64,000 nucleotides of DNA. Source: Clostridia bacterium (GTDB lineage Bacteria; Bacillota; Clostridia; Christensenellales; Borkfalkiaceae). The position numbers and the translations under genes are program-made. Below the pieces are notes generated by a model that saw nothing but the letters and a program-made list of their open reading frames with translations, had not been told where the DNA came from and did no database searches. Shown one piece after another: positions 24,631 to 34,021 of the stretch (position 1 is its first letter; every line of letters begins with the position of its first letter). The stretch covers positions 1 to 64,000 of the forward strand of contig JAFQGG010000030.1 in NCBI GenBank assembly GCA_017415505.1. Direction: 5' to 3'.

Positions 24631-25968
24631 TTATTTCGACTTTTTTTGCAAGCGATTCGGAATAATATCGTTGCGGACGATATCTTCGTACGACTGCGGA
24701 CGCACGATATACTCGGCGACTCCCTCGTTTACCAAAACGCAAGGCGGAATCATATTTCGGTTATAATTCATAGCCATAGAATAGTTGTAAGCACCCGTGG
24801 AAAGAATCGCTAAAAGATCCCCCGTTTCCGCCTTGGGTAAATTGACGTTTACGGCGATCAAATCCCCGCTTTCACAACATTTCCCCGCAATCGTAACGAT
24901 TTCCGTCGGTTCTTGGTTCGCGCGGTTGGCGAGAACGGGCGTGTATTTCGATTGATAGAGCGCGTAACGCGGATTATCAAACATACCGCCGTCCACAGCC
25001 AAGTATTTTTTTACGCCCGGTATATCTTTAATCGCGCCTACGGTGTACAGCGTTATCCCTGCTTCCCCCACGATAGAACGCCCCGGTTCTATCAGTAGAT
25101 ACGGGAGCGGTAATTGCTTTTCTTCCGCTTTTTTGTGTACTTCGTCAATAAGTGCTTCCAAATATTCCGCGTAACCGTTTGCGGGAATTTTTCTATCCTC
25201 GTCCGTATACCAAACGCCGTATCCACCGCCTAGGTTCAGCGTTTCAACGGTAAAATCAAAGCGTTCTTTCATATTTGCCGAAAATTCCATGCATTTTTCC
25301 ACGGCGATTACGAAAGACTGTTTTTCAAAGATTTGCGAGCCGATATGACAATGATAGCCTTGTAAATGCAAATTCTTCTTTTCGAGCGCGTAAGCGGTCA
25401 CGGCTTCCGCCGTTCCGTCGGCGATGGAAAACCCGAATTTACTGTCCGTCGTTGCCGTTTGCACGAAAGCGTGGGTGTGCGCTTCTACGCCGGGGTTGAT
25501 TCGAAGGAGTATATTTTGGACGATACCGCGCTTTTTCGCTTCGGCGTCGATTTTATCGATTTCCGAATAAGCGTCCGCGACGATACAACCGATTCCCGCG
25601 TCCAAAGCCTCCCCGATTTCGTAATCGAGCTTGTTATTGCCGTGCATATAAATTTTTTCCGCGGGAAAACCCGCTTGTAAAGCGGTATAAAGTTCGCCGC
25701 CGGAAACGACGTCCACGCCGATATTTTCTTCGTCGGCAATTCTATAAATCGCTTTGCAGGAAAACGCTTTGGAAGCGTATAAAACGAGCCCCTTTCCTTT
25801 GTATTTTTTGGCGAGCGTATCACGGTAAATTCGCATCATATTGCGTATATACGCTTCGTCGAAAACGTAAAGCGGCGTACCGAATTGCTTTGCTAAATCC
25901 ACGCAATCCGCCCCGCCTATCGATAAATGTCCGCGTTCGTTGATTTTCAAGGTTTCTCTTTCGTTCAT
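24631..25968 (-). CDS. lysA: Diaminopimelate decarboxylase
   Basis: A 445-residue PLP enzyme converting meso-diaminopimelate to lysine. The PLP lysine is in VLYASKAFSCKAI. GSQIF and LNLGGGYGVWY bind the phosphate. CESGDLIA carries the catalytic Cys of the fold III dimer, and GAYNYSMAMNYN is near the end. It is slightly longer than the usual 420 residues. GAGG lies just before the ATG, and a TTGCAA-17-TAAAAT promoter lies upstream. No L-box lysine riboswitch is visible in the short leader. Confidence 0.95.
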   Translation of the reverse strand: MNERETLKINERGHLSIGGADCVDLAKQFGTPLYVFDEAYIRNMMRIYRDTLAKKYKGKGLVLYASKAFSCKAIYRIADEENIGVDVVSGGELYTALQAGFPAEKIYMHGNNKLDYEIGEALDAGIGCIVADAYSEIDKIDAEAKKRGIVQNILLRINPGVEAHTHAFVQTATTDSKFGFSIADGTAEAVTAYALEKKNLHLQGYHCHIGSQIFEKQSFVIAVEKCMEFSANMKERFDFTVETLNLGGGYGVWYTDEDRKIPANGYAEYLEALIDEVHKKAEEKQLPLPYLLIEPGRSIVGEAGITLYTVGAIKDIPGVKKYLAVDGGMFDNPRYALYQSKYTPVLANRANQEPTEIVTIAGKCCESGDLIAVNVNLPKAETGDLLAILSTGAYNYSMAMNYNRNMIPPCVLVNEGVAEYIVRPQSYEDIVRNDIIPNRLQKKSK

Positions 25969-26001
25969 AGCCTCGTATTCCTTTTCGTTTGAGTTATCAA
26001 T

Positions 26002-26030
26002 ATTTTATCAAATTTACCGATAAATTGCAA
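26002..26030 (-). promoter_or_regulatory. lysA promoter
   Basis: Minus strand TTGCAA (26030-26025), 17 bases, TAAAAT (26007-26002), then a leader of about 30 bases to the lysA start. Confidence 0.6.
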
Positions 26031-26052
26031 GGGTGCAAGGGCGTTTTTCAAG

Positions 26053-26099
26053 AAAAAAATCCGCTTTTTTTAATTTTTTTTACGAAAGCGGATTTTTTT
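26053..26099. terminator. Terminator of the dacF gene
   Basis: 15-bp stem (AAAAAAATCCGCTTT at 26053-26067 with its complement at 26085-26099), ending in a T7 run on either strand. It lies 10 bases after the dacF stop. Confidence 0.85.
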
Positions 26100-26108
26100 A
26101 TTTCATTT

Positions 26109-27320
26109 TTAGCCGTTCCAGCCTTTGGCGATATCCTTAAAGCGGTCGAAAACGCTTGCTTTTTCTATATCGCAGGTTGCAAGCAAAGGAATCCGTTCCG
26201 TTTCCACGTTATTCGTGTATACGATAATTTCCCCGACCCGTTCCCCTGCTTTGATAGGCGCGCGAAGCTCGTCGAAAACGGTTTCCGTTTTCGTAGTTTC
26301 TTTATCTCCGCGCTTAATAAAGGCGTAAGCCGAGCGTTGCGGATAAACTTCAAGTTCTTTTCGTTTGCCCCCGTTGACAAATGCACAAGTTTGCAATCGT
26401 TCCCCTTCCTTTACGATCGGTTTTACCGTGTAATTGGCAAACGCAAAGTCGAACATGGAACGAATATCCTCGAATCTGTTCGCGCTACTTTCCTCTCCGA
26501 TTACGACGGAAACGATACGCATATCGTTGCGTTTTGCCGTCGCTGCAAGGCAAAATCCCGCTTGGTTGGTAAAGCCCGTTTTTCCGCCGTCGCATCCCTC
26601 GTAAAACCGAACGAGTTTATTGGTATTCGTAATTTCCGTCACGCGCCCTTTCGGGTGTTGAAATTTATCCGTCCAAACCTTTCCAAACTCGTAATATTCG
26701 CGGTGTTTTAGAAGTTCTTGCAACATAACCGCTACGTCTTTCGCGCAAGAATATTGCGGATCTTTGGGAAGTCCCGTACAGTTGGAAAAAAGCGTGTCGT
26801 TTGCGCCAAGTTCTTTGGCTTTATCGTTCATTAAATCAACGAAAGCAGATTCGTTTCCCGCGATTTTTTCCGCCATAGCAACGCAACTGTCGTTCGCCGA
26901 ACAAACGACGATACTTTTAATAAGCTCTCTAACGGGATATTTTGCGTTTGCTTCTAAAAATACTTGCGAACCGCCCATGGAAGAAGCGCGCTCGCTTACC
27001 GTTATCTCCTCGTCCATTTGCACGATTCCGTTATCGATTGCGTCAAAACACAAAATCAAGGTCATGATTTTGCACATACTTGCAATCGGCAAACGCGCGT
27101 TCGCGTTTTGCGAATAGATCACCGTTCCCGTGCCAAAATCCATTGCATACGCGGATTTTGCCCGAATTTGTAAGTCAACACCGCGTTTTTCCTTGCTATT
27201 TACCGTTTCGTAAACCAAGGTAGACTCTGCCCCCGCTTGAAAAATCTCTCTTGCGGGAAACGCATAAGTTAATCCCGCCGTCAATGCTAACGTCAAAATT
27301 GTCCCCGTGATTTTTTTCAT
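26109..27320 (-). CDS. dacF: D-alanyl-D-alanine carboxypeptidase (DacF/PBP5 type)
   Basis: A 403-residue S11 carboxypeptidase with signal peptide (about 1-30), SxxK in IASMCKIMT, an SAN variant of the second motif in CSANDSCVAMA, and KTG in GGKTGFTNQAG. The following beta-sandwich domain (about 290-385) is the usual C-terminal PBP5 domain. In B. subtilis dacF adjoins spoIIAA; here it follows spoIVB where spo0A would be expected. ATG 27320 with AAAGGAGG is the start; the in-frame codons upstream fall in repeat C. Confidence 0.92.
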   Translation of the reverse strand: MKKITGTILTLALTAGLTYAFPAREIFQAGAESTLVYETVNSKEKRGVDLQIRAKSAYAMDFGTGTVIYSQNANARLPIASMCKIMTLILCFDAIDNGIVQMDEEITVSERASSMGGSQVFLEANAKYPVRELIKSIVVCSANDSCVAMAEKIAGNESAFVDLMNDKAKELGANDTLFSNCTGLPKDPQYSCAKDVAVMLQELLKHREYYEFGKVWTDKFQHPKGRVTEITNTNKLVRFYEGCDGGKTGFTNQAGFCLAATAKRNDMRIVSVVIGEESSANRFEDIRSMFDFAFANYTVKPIVKEGERLQTCAFVNGGKRKELEVYPQRSAYAFIKRGDKETTKTETVFDELRAPIKAGERVGEIIVYTNNVETERIPLLATCDIEKASVFDRFKDIAKGWNG

Positions 27321-27334
27321 AATGCCTCCTTTAT

Positions 27335-27393
27335 CGTCCGACAAAATAAAATTACTTTGTTACGCATAATAATTATGTCTGTCATAGTTTTTG
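27335..27393 (+). repeat. 18-nt-unit interspersed repeat, copy C (three units)
   Basis: Units CGTCCGACAAAATAAAAT (27335-27352), TGTTACGCATAATAATTA (27358-27375), TGTCTGTCATAGTTTTTG (27376-27393), with start spacings of 23 and 18 as in copy A. It fills the whole spoIVB-dacF junction, immediately upstream of the dacF ribosome site. Confidence 0.65.
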
Positions 27394-27395
27394 TG

Positions 27396-28400
27396 TTATT
27401 CTTGTAACATCGTTTGAATATCGATACCGTATCCCCTCGTAGGATCGTTCAAAAATACGTGCGTGATTGCCCCTATTAACTTCCCGTTTTGAAGGATTGG
27501 ACTTCCGCTCATGCCTTGGACGATACCGCCCGTTTGCGAAATTAATTCGTCATCCGTGATTTTTATTACGAAATTTTTGTTTTCTTTATTAAATTTGTCT
27601 ACTTTTACGATCTCTATTTCATATTTTTGAGGAGAAACGCCGTCAACGGTAGAAAAAATATACGCTTTTCCGGGCGTGGCTTTGTTAGAATCCGCTGAAA
27701 CGCTCGTTAGCGTATTCAACGGTATATCTTCGGAAATCGTTCCAAAAATACCGCAAGAACAAAGTTTTTCCGCGCTACCGAACGGCTTATCATTCAAAAA
27801 CGCTCCTCGAAGTTCCCCCGCTTTGCCTCGTATTCCCTTGCTAACGCCGATAATATTACATTCGTAAACCGTACCGTCGGAAATACGAAGTTCCTTTTTA
27901 TTTTCACCAACGACGGAGTGTCCAAGCGAACCGAAACGGCGATTTTTCGTGATATAGGTCACCGTTCCAATCCCCGAAACGCTATCGCGTGCAAGTATAC
28001 CGATTTTATACTTACCGCTTATTTTATCCTTGGCGGGAATCACGGAAATAATATGCGTTTCGTTCCCTCTTTCCGTTTCCACTTTCACCGCTTTTCCGTT
28101 GCTTTCGTTGATAAGCTTGTTCAAATCTTCAATACAACCGATGGAAATGCCGTTAATAGAAACGATTTTATCGCCCGTTTTTAATCCTGACTGTAATGCT
28201 GGTGCTTGCATACCGCCGTCCGAAAGAACCTCGCAAAGTCCGATAATTTGTGCTCCACCCGATTTTAGCGTAAAACCTGCGGACATTCCGCCTACGTACA
28301 CGGTATCGCTTTCCGCCGTTGCAAAAAATACCGTTTTTCCACAAAAAGTAAACGCAAACGACAGTAATAAGCTTAAAAATAAAAACCTCAATCTACGCAT
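27396..28400 (-). CDS. spoIVB: SpoIVB sporulation protease
   Basis: A 334-residue S55 serine protease made in the forespore, which signals across to SpoIVFA/BofA to trigger pro-sigma-K processing. N-terminal signal anchor (about 5-27), PDZ domain (GLKTGDKIVSINGISIG), then the SpoIVB peptidase domain with the catalytic His in GSLGHSV and Ser in QGMSGSPI. All are present. GGAGGG lies 5 bases before the ATG. It stands between recN and dacF; in B. subtilis and most Clostridia spo0A follows here. Confidence 0.95.
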   Translation of the reverse strand: MRRLRFLFLSLLLSFAFTFCGKTVFFATAESDTVYVGGMSAGFTLKSGGAQIIGLCEVLSDGGMQAPALQSGLKTGDKIVSINGISIGCIEDLNKLINESNGKAVKVETERGNETHIISVIPAKDKISGKYKIGILARDSVSGIGTVTYITKNRRFGSLGHSVVGENKKELRISDGTVYECNIIGVSKGIRGKAGELRGAFLNDKPFGSAEKLCSCGIFGTISEDIPLNTLTSVSADSNKATPGKAYIFSTVDGVSPQKYEIEIVKVDKFNKENKNFVIKITDDELISQTGGIVQGMSGSPILQNGKLIGAITHVFLNDPTRGYGIDIQTMLQE

Positions 28401-28481
28401 TATTCCCTCCGTACAAGAGGTAATTTGCGCAAATCGAGGTTTTCTATGCCCTTTTAGCGGGAATTATTTTTTCCTTTTTTA

Positions 28482-30182
28482 TCAATGAATGGATATTTTA
28501 TATTCTTTTGCCTGTTTTATCAATTCTTCCGCGTGTTTCAACGCGTATTCGTCGCCGTCTTCGCCACCGAGCAAACGCACGATTTCCTTTTTCTTTTGCG
28601 TTTCGTCGAGTGCGTATACTTGCGTAACCGTTTTTCCTGCGTTTTCTTTCTTTTCAATCAAGAACTCGTCGTCACTCATAACGGCGATTTGCGCAAGGTG
28701 GGAAACGGCGATAATTTGCGTGTTTTTTGCAATACGCGCCAGCTTTTCCCCAACGACTTTTGCCGTTTTTCCACTAATTCCCGCGTCAATTTCGTCGAAA
28801 ATATAGGTGGATATTTCGTTTATATCGGAAAGTTGCGTTTTTACGGCAAGCATAAAACGGCTCATTTCCCCACCGCTTATAATCTTTCCAAGCGGTTTTA
28901 CCGGTTCGCCTGCGTTTGCGGAAAAAAGAAAACAAATATCGTCAAGTCCCGATACGCTCGCTTTATCCGCGTTTTCTTCCGTGTATTCGTTGAATTGAAT
29001 GGTAAACTGTGCGTGCGCGATATTTAGCGTTTTCAATTCCTTCGTTACGCGCTCGCAAAACGCTTGCCCGTGTTTTTTGCGCAAAGCGGTCAATTCTTTG
29101 CAAACGGTAAAAATTTCACGCTTTAATTTTGCGATTTTTCCCGTCAAAAGCGCGTATTGACCTTCGCAATCGGATAAAAGTTCGTATTCTTTGCGCGCTG
29201 AATCCAAAAACGCGTCTATTTCTTTCTTGTTTGTACCGTATTTCCGTTTTAAGGCGTGGATCGCGTCCAACCTTGCTTCCGTTTCCACCGCCTCGTTTTC
29301 GTCGAAATACAGCTCGTCGCCAAGATCGGTCAATGTTTCCGTCAAATCGTCCGTATCGATTGCGATACTTTCGAGCTTTTCCGCCACGGAAGCGTAGACC
29401 TCGTCGAGGTTGGATATAGAATGAATCGCGCGGTTTGCTGACCTTAAACCGTCCAATACGCCCCGTTCGCCCGACAAAATTTCCGTCGCTTCTTTGAGCG
29501 CGTTGATAATTTTTTCAAGGTTGTTGATTTTATTGCGTTTGATAAGAAGTTCTTCCTCTTCTCCGTCTTTCAAATCGACGGATTCGATTTCCTCGATTTG
29601 GAACTGCAATATATCCAACCGCCGACCGCGCTCCTGTTCGTCACCGCCGAGCATACGAATTTGTTCTTCCAACTTCTTTTTCTCGGAAAGAAGCTCGGAT
29701 AGTTTGCTCTTTTTCTCTTCAACGGCGTTGCCAATCACGCCATCGAGCGTCTTTAACTGATTACTCTCTTTAAGTAAAAAGAAATGTTCGCTTTGCCCGT
29801 GCACGTCCACGAGCGAATCTGTGACTTGCCGAAGCATCGTTGCCGTGACGGTATTTCCGTTGATTTTCACCGAATTTTTCCCCGTTTCGGAGAATTTGCG
29901 GGAAATAATAATTTCCCCGTCCGAATCAATATCCATTTCACGAAGCGTGCGCACGGCGCGTGAGGTTTCGGGAAGCATAAATTCGGCTTTCACGACGCAT
30001 TCCGATTCGCCGTATCGAATCATACCTCGATCTGCTTTTGCGCCCAACACGAAATTGACGGAATCGAGAATCACGGATTTTCCCGCGCCCGTTTCCCCCG
30101 AAAGTACGTTGAGCCCTTCGCCGAAGGTTATATCTGCGTTTTCTATCAACGCTACGTTTTTAATCGTGAGTCTGGATAACAT
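28482..30182 (-). CDS. recN: DNA repair protein RecN
   Basis: A 566-residue SMC-like ATPase that acts early at double-strand breaks. Walker A in GLNVLSGETGAGKSVILD at the N-terminus, long coiled coils (about 160-370), then FSANAGEPVKPLGKIISGGEMSRFMLA (signature) and TYIFDEIDAGISG (Walker B). The length is normal. AGAGGG precedes the ATG. The argR-recN-spoIVB order is conserved in Bacillota. No LexA-box is evident immediately upstream. Confidence 0.96.
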   Translation of the reverse strand: MLSRLTIKNVALIENADITFGEGLNVLSGETGAGKSVILDSVNFVLGAKADRGMIRYGESECVVKAEFMLPETSRAVRTLREMDIDSDGEIIISRKFSETGKNSVKINGNTVTATMLRQVTDSLVDVHGQSEHFFLLKESNQLKTLDGVIGNAVEEKKSKLSELLSEKKKLEEQIRMLGGDEQERGRRLDILQFQIEEIESVDLKDGEEEELLIKRNKINNLEKIINALKEATEILSGERGVLDGLRSANRAIHSISNLDEVYASVAEKLESIAIDTDDLTETLTDLGDELYFDENEAVETEARLDAIHALKRKYGTNKKEIDAFLDSARKEYELLSDCEGQYALLTGKIAKLKREIFTVCKELTALRKKHGQAFCERVTKELKTLNIAHAQFTIQFNEYTEENADKASVSGLDDICFLFSANAGEPVKPLGKIISGGEMSRFMLAVKTQLSDINEISTYIFDEIDAGISGKTAKVVGEKLARIAKNTQIIAVSHLAQIAVMSDDEFLIEKKENAGKTVTQVYALDETQKKKEIVRLLGGEDGDEYALKHAEELIKQAKEYKISIH

Positions 30183-30205
30183 ATCCCTCTATCTTCCCTT
30201 AATAA

Positions 30206-30658
30206 TTAGCGTATAAATTCGTTAATTTTATTGACGATTCCCAAAGCCTTTTCGTCGTCTTCGCAAACGATTAAAAGCGTATCGTCGCCCGCAACCGAGC
30301 CGACGATACCGTCGTAGTTGAGCTTATCGACTACCGCGCCCGCATTCGCTCCGTTTCCTGCCAAAGTCTTTACGACTACGAGGTTTTTCGCCGCTTTCAC
30401 GGAAATTAAACAATCTCTAAACAAGCTTTTCATTTTCGGGGAAATTTCGCTTTCCCCGTCGTTTATATACGCGTAGCGGTATTTTTTCTCTACGCCCGCC
30501 ACCTTAAAAAGGTGTAAATCGCGGATATCTCGCGAAATAGTTGCTTGCGTAACCACGAGATTAAGCGCTTGCAATTCTTCGCACAGTTCCTCTTGCGTTT
30601 CTATCTCTTTATGAGATATGATTTCTAAAATTTTTGCGTGCCTTGCCGACCGTAACAT
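30206..30658 (-). CDS. argR: Arginine repressor ArgR/AhrC
   Basis: A 150-residue hexameric regulator of arginine metabolism. The winged-helix DNA-binding domain (HAKILEIISHKEIETQEEL, TQATISRDIRDLHLFKV) precedes the arginine-binding oligomer domain with GNGANAGAVVDKL and GDDTLLIVCED. ATG 30658 is preferred (GGAGAAGGG upstream, fits family N-termini). A further in-frame ATG at 30679 overlaps the nadK TGA as ATGA but has no ribosome site. Confidence 0.95.
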   Translation of the reverse strand: MLRSARHAKILEIISHKEIETQEELCEELQALNLVVTQATISRDIRDLHLFKVAGVEKKYRYAYINDGESEISPKMKSLFRDCLISVKAAKNLVVVKTLAGNGANAGAVVDKLNYDGIVGSVAGDDTLLIVCEDDEKALGIVNKINEFIR

Positions 30659-30675
30659 GTATCCCTTCTCCTTTA

Positions 30676-31482
30676 TCATTCGTTTAACTTATTTCTTACT
30701 TTTGCAAAAAAATCCGAGCTTTCCCGAACGGGGAAATCCGCCGTAAACGGCGCTTTTTTGATTTTTACTTCCGCATTTTCGGGCATGATTCCTACCGCGT
30801 ATCCGTCCGTAAATAAAATCGCCTTCCCCTTGGTTACTTTGAATTTGAATATTTCTTCGTCCGAAAATACGATTGGGCGCGTGCGCATGGAAAACGCACA
30901 AATGGGCGTCATCATGAAAACGGGCACTTCGGGCGTTAAAATCGCTCCGCCCGCCGACAGCGAATACGCCGTCGAACCCGTGGGCGTGCACACGAGCACG
31001 CCGTCCCCGGATATGACGTCCGTTCCCTCTTGCGTTTCCATTTGTAAACGCAAAATTTGCTTGGTTTTTACGTCGTATAAACCGTAATCTCTTTGCATCG
31101 CGATTTCGTTTAACGCAAAATATATCTTTCCGTTGATTTCCACTTGCAACAAACTGCGTTTTAAGATACGGCAAGTGCCATTTCGGATACCGTCAAGCAT
31201 ATCTTTGAGTTTTTCCCATTCTTCTTTTTCGTATTCCGTCAAGAACCCGAGATTGCCGTAATTGATACCGATCACTTTTACACCGTTACGCGCGGCTGTC
31301 AAAGACGCGTGCAAAATTGCGCCGTCGCCACCGAGTACGATTACCGCGTCCACCCCCTCGATTTCGGGGTGTTTGAAAAATTGAGTCGTTTCGTATCCCC
31401 AAGCTTGTAATTTTGCAAGGAGTTCTTCGATAACGCTATCGTCTTTTACTTTTGATTTGCTTCCGAGTACGCCTACTTTCAT
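30676..31482 (-). CDS. nadK: NAD kinase
   Basis: A 268-residue kinase making NADP from NAD. The GGDGAILHASL motif (GGDGT type), GNLGFLTEYE and the second diagnostic VCTPTGSTAYSLSAGG are all present. The overall length is normal. Its stop codon overlaps an ATG of the argR frame by ATGA. tlyA lies 19 bases upstream, consistent with the common tlyA-nadK-argR-recN run. Confidence 0.95.
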   Translation of the reverse strand: MKVGVLGSKSKVKDDSVIEELLAKLQAWGYETTQFFKHPEIEGVDAVIVLGGDGAILHASLTAARNGVKVIGINYGNLGFLTEYEKEEWEKLKDMLDGIRNGTCRILKRSLLQVEINGKIYFALNEIAMQRDYGLYDVKTKQILRLQMETQEGTDVISGDGVLVCTPTGSTAYSLSAGGAILTPEVPVFMMTPICAFSMRTRPIVFSDEEIFKFKVTKGKAILFTDGYAVGIMPENAEVKIKKAPFTADFPVRESSDFFAKVRNKLNE

Positions 31483-31501
31483 ATTTTTATCCTTAAAGCG
31501 T

Positions 31502-32293
31502 TTATTTCTTTTGTTCTAAACGGTAATTTTTAATAAATTCTTGCACCGAATCCACGATTTCTTTTGCGTTCACCGCCCCCGTGCGTTGCGTTTGCAAACG
31601 CAAAATATACTCGATATTTTTTCCTTTGCGCAACGGCGCGTTGACGATTCCAAGCGGATAAAGCCCGTTCTCCATTGCGTACGAAAGTACTTTTTCCACG
31701 ATTTTTGCATGTGCGGACGGGTGCACGATCCCGCTTTTGCCGATATTTTTATTTTCACACTCAAATTGCGGTTTCACGAGCACGAACGCGTCGCCCTCTT
31801 TTCCTAAAATATTTTTTACGGAGGGAAAAATCAAGCGCAAAGAAATGAAACTCAAATCGGTGACGACGCCGTCGATTTTTTCGGGAAAATCATCCGCGCT
31901 AAGATAACGGGCGTTCGTGTTTTCCATCGTTACCACGCGGGAATCGGAAAGCAAGCTTTCATGCAACAGGCTTTCGCCCACGTCTACGGCGTAAACGCGT
32001 TTTGCGCCGTTTTGTAACAAGCAGTCGGTAAAACCGCCCGTACTTGCACCTAAATCCGCAAATACCTTGTCTTTGCAATCAAACGCGAACGCTTGCAAAC
32101 CTCTCGACAGTTTATATCCGCCGTTAGAAACGAACGATTCTTCCGCAACGATAAATTCCACGGCTTCTAAATCATTGATTTCGTCTTTGGGTTTAATCGG
32201 TTTACCGTTTACGAGTACCAAGCCTTTTTCAAGCGCTTCCGCGGCTTTCGTTCGCGAGCCGAATTTTTCGGCTAAAAACTTGTCCGCTCTCAT
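31502..32293 (-). CDS. tlyA: TlyA-family rRNA 2'-O-methyltransferase
   Basis: A 263-residue protein with an N-terminal S4 domain (MRADKFLAEKFGSRTKAAEAL) followed by a FtsJ-like Rossmann methyltransferase (DLGASTGGFTDCLLQNGAKRVYAVDVG, then VTDLSFISLRL). Mycobacterial TlyA methylates C1409 of 16S and C1920 of 23S rRNA; YqxC of B. subtilis is the direct counterpart. It starts with ATG overlapping the dxs stop (ATGA), so translation is coupled. Confidence 0.92.
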   Translation of the reverse strand: MRADKFLAEKFGSRTKAAEALEKGLVLVNGKPIKPKDEINDLEAVEFIVAEESFVSNGGYKLSRGLQAFAFDCKDKVFADLGASTGGFTDCLLQNGAKRVYAVDVGESLLHESLLSDSRVVTMENTNARYLSADDFPEKIDGVVTDLSFISLRLIFPSVKNILGKEGDAFVLVKPQFECENKNIGKSGIVHPSAHAKIVEKVLSYAMENGLYPLGIVNAPLRKGKNIEYILRLQTQRTGAVNAKEIVDSVQEFIKNYRLEQKK

Positions 32294-34011
32294 GATAAGA
32301 TTTCCAAAAGATACTTTTCAAGTTCTTCGCAATCGACCCCGTACGCCTTTTGCAACGCCGCGACACCGCCTTGGGGAATAAATTCGTCGCGATAGGCAAA
32401 GCTTTTAATTTTGCACGGTTTATCCAATCGTTGCAACGCGTTGCCGATCATAGCCCCCAAACCGCCCAAATATACGTTGTCTTCCAGCGTGATTACCCGT
32501 TCGCTTTCCAAAGAACGCAAAAGTTCTATATCCAGCGGTTTAACAAATCTTGCGTTGATCAAATCGAAGCTTTTCCCCTGTTTTTCAAGGTTTTGTAATA
32601 CTTTCATGGCAATAATCAAACAGCGTTCTCCCGCGGCGATTACCGTTACTTTTCCGTTTGATTTTTTAAGATATTCCCATTTTCCCGCTTCGATTTCCTT
32701 GTCTTCGCCTGAAAAAAGCACCTTTCCCGATCGGGGATAGCGAATGGCGATCGGATGCGTATAAGTTTCGCTAAAAGCAATCATTTTCCGAAGCTCGTCC
32801 GTATCCTTGGGTACGGCAATCGTGAGATTGGGAATCAAAGAAAGATAGGAAAGATCGAAAACGCCTTGGTGCGTTTCGCCGTCTGCGCCGGATATTCCCG
32901 CGCGGTCGATACAAAAAGTGACGGGCATATCTTGCGCGCAAACGTCGTGGATAATCTCGTCGAACGCACGCTGTAAAAAGGTTGAATATATTGCGTAATA
33001 CGGTTTAAGCCCGCCTGCCGCCATGGAAGCGCAAAGTACCGCCGCGTTCTCCTCGCAAATACCTACGTCGAACGCGCGTTCGGGATAAAGATTAAAGAAC
33101 CGTTCCAATCCCAAAGCCTCTTTCATTGCCGCGGAAACAATGGCGATTTTACCGTTCCTTTCCGCAAGCGAACAAAGGCTTTCGCCTAATACTTCGGAAT
33201 ACTCCTTTTCCTTGGGCGAGCCCACGGGCGGAACGCCGTGCGTATCCGTGGGGTGTTCTTCGCTAAATTCGTATCCTTTCCCCTTTTTGGTTACGATATG
33301 CAATAAAACCGAGCCGTTTTTCAACTGCTCTTGCGCTTCTTTGAGGGAATCGAGCATTTCTTCCAAATCGTTGCCGTTTTTAACGCCTATATAGGTCAAG
33401 CCGAACTGTTCCAAGAGTCGGATATTATCCGATCGGTTTTCGTCAATTCCCGAGAGGATCTCGTGCATACCGCCCACCGTAGGCGATATCGACATACCGT
33501 TATCGTTCAAAATTACGAGAATTTTCGTATTTAATATTTTTAGGGAATTGAGAGCCTCGTAAACGAGTCCGTTATTAAACGAACCGTCCCCGATATAAGC
33601 AATAACCTCGTGTTTTTCGCCGTTTAGATCCCTCGCTTTCGCCAAACCGATCGCGGCGGACACGGAAGTACCCGCGTGCCCCGTATCGTAACAGTCGTAA
33701 ACGCTTTCCGTACGCTTAGGAAAACCGGATATACCGCCCGCTTTGCGAAGGGTGGAGAATCGCTCGGCGCGCCCGCTTAAAAGCTTATACGCATAGCATT
33801 GATGCCCCACGTCGAATACGATTTTATCATTGGGAAAATCGAAAGTGTAAAAAAGCGCGACGGTGGATTCTACCGCGCCGAGGTTGGAGGCAAGGTGTCC
33901 CCCGCACACCGTCACCGTTTCGTATATTTCCCTGCGAAGCTCGTCGCAAAGCACGTTCAATCGGCTGTGAGAATATTCTTTTATCCGTTCGGGTGAAAAA
34001 TCTTTTAACAT
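32290..34011 (-). CDS. dxs: 1-deoxy-D-xylulose-5-phosphate synthase
   Basis: A 573-residue thiamine-diphosphate enzyme joining pyruvate and glyceraldehyde-3-phosphate, first step of the MEP isoprenoid pathway. GGHLASNLGAVE, DVGHQCYAYKLLSGR, and the ThDP site GDGSFNNGLVYEALN are visible, followed by the pyrimidine domain (ICEENAAVLCASMAAGG) and transketolase C domain. It is 50-60 residues shorter than E. coli Dxs but has every domain. The GDG motif is usually followed by ALTGG; here SFNNG. It forms an operon with ispA, folD and nusB. Confidence 0.93.
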   Translation of the reverse strand: MLKDFSPERIKEYSHSRLNVLCDELRREIYETVTVCGGHLASNLGAVESTVALFYTFDFPNDKIVFDVGHQCYAYKLLSGRAERFSTLRKAGGISGFPKRTESVYDCYDTGHAGTSVSAAIGLAKARDLNGEKHEVIAYIGDGSFNNGLVYEALNSLKILNTKILVILNDNGMSISPTVGGMHEILSGIDENRSDNIRLLEQFGLTYIGVKNGNDLEEMLDSLKEAQEQLKNGSVLLHIVTKKGKGYEFSEEHPTDTHGVPPVGSPKEKEYSEVLGESLCSLAERNGKIAIVSAAMKEALGLERFFNLYPERAFDVGICEENAAVLCASMAAGGLKPYYAIYSTFLQRAFDEIIHDVCAQDMPVTFCIDRAGISGADGETHQGVFDLSYLSLIPNLTIAVPKDTDELRKMIAFSETYTHPIAIRYPRSGKVLFSGEDKEIEAGKWEYLKKSNGKVTVIAAGERCLIIAMKVLQNLEKQGKSFDLINARFVKPLDIELLRSLESERVITLEDNVYLGGLGAMIGNALQRLDKPCKIKSFAYRDEFIPQGGVAALQKAYGVDCEELEKYLLEILS

Positions 34012-34021
34012 AATCCCTCTT

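Noticed and set aside
25969..26052. Lysine riboswitch before lysA
   Set aside because: The leader from the predicted promoter is only about 30 bases and has no L-box structure.
25989..26711. 240-residue plus-strand open frame
   Set aside because: Lies opposite the well-supported dacF gene and its terminator; the product is Phe/Arg-rich shadow sequence.
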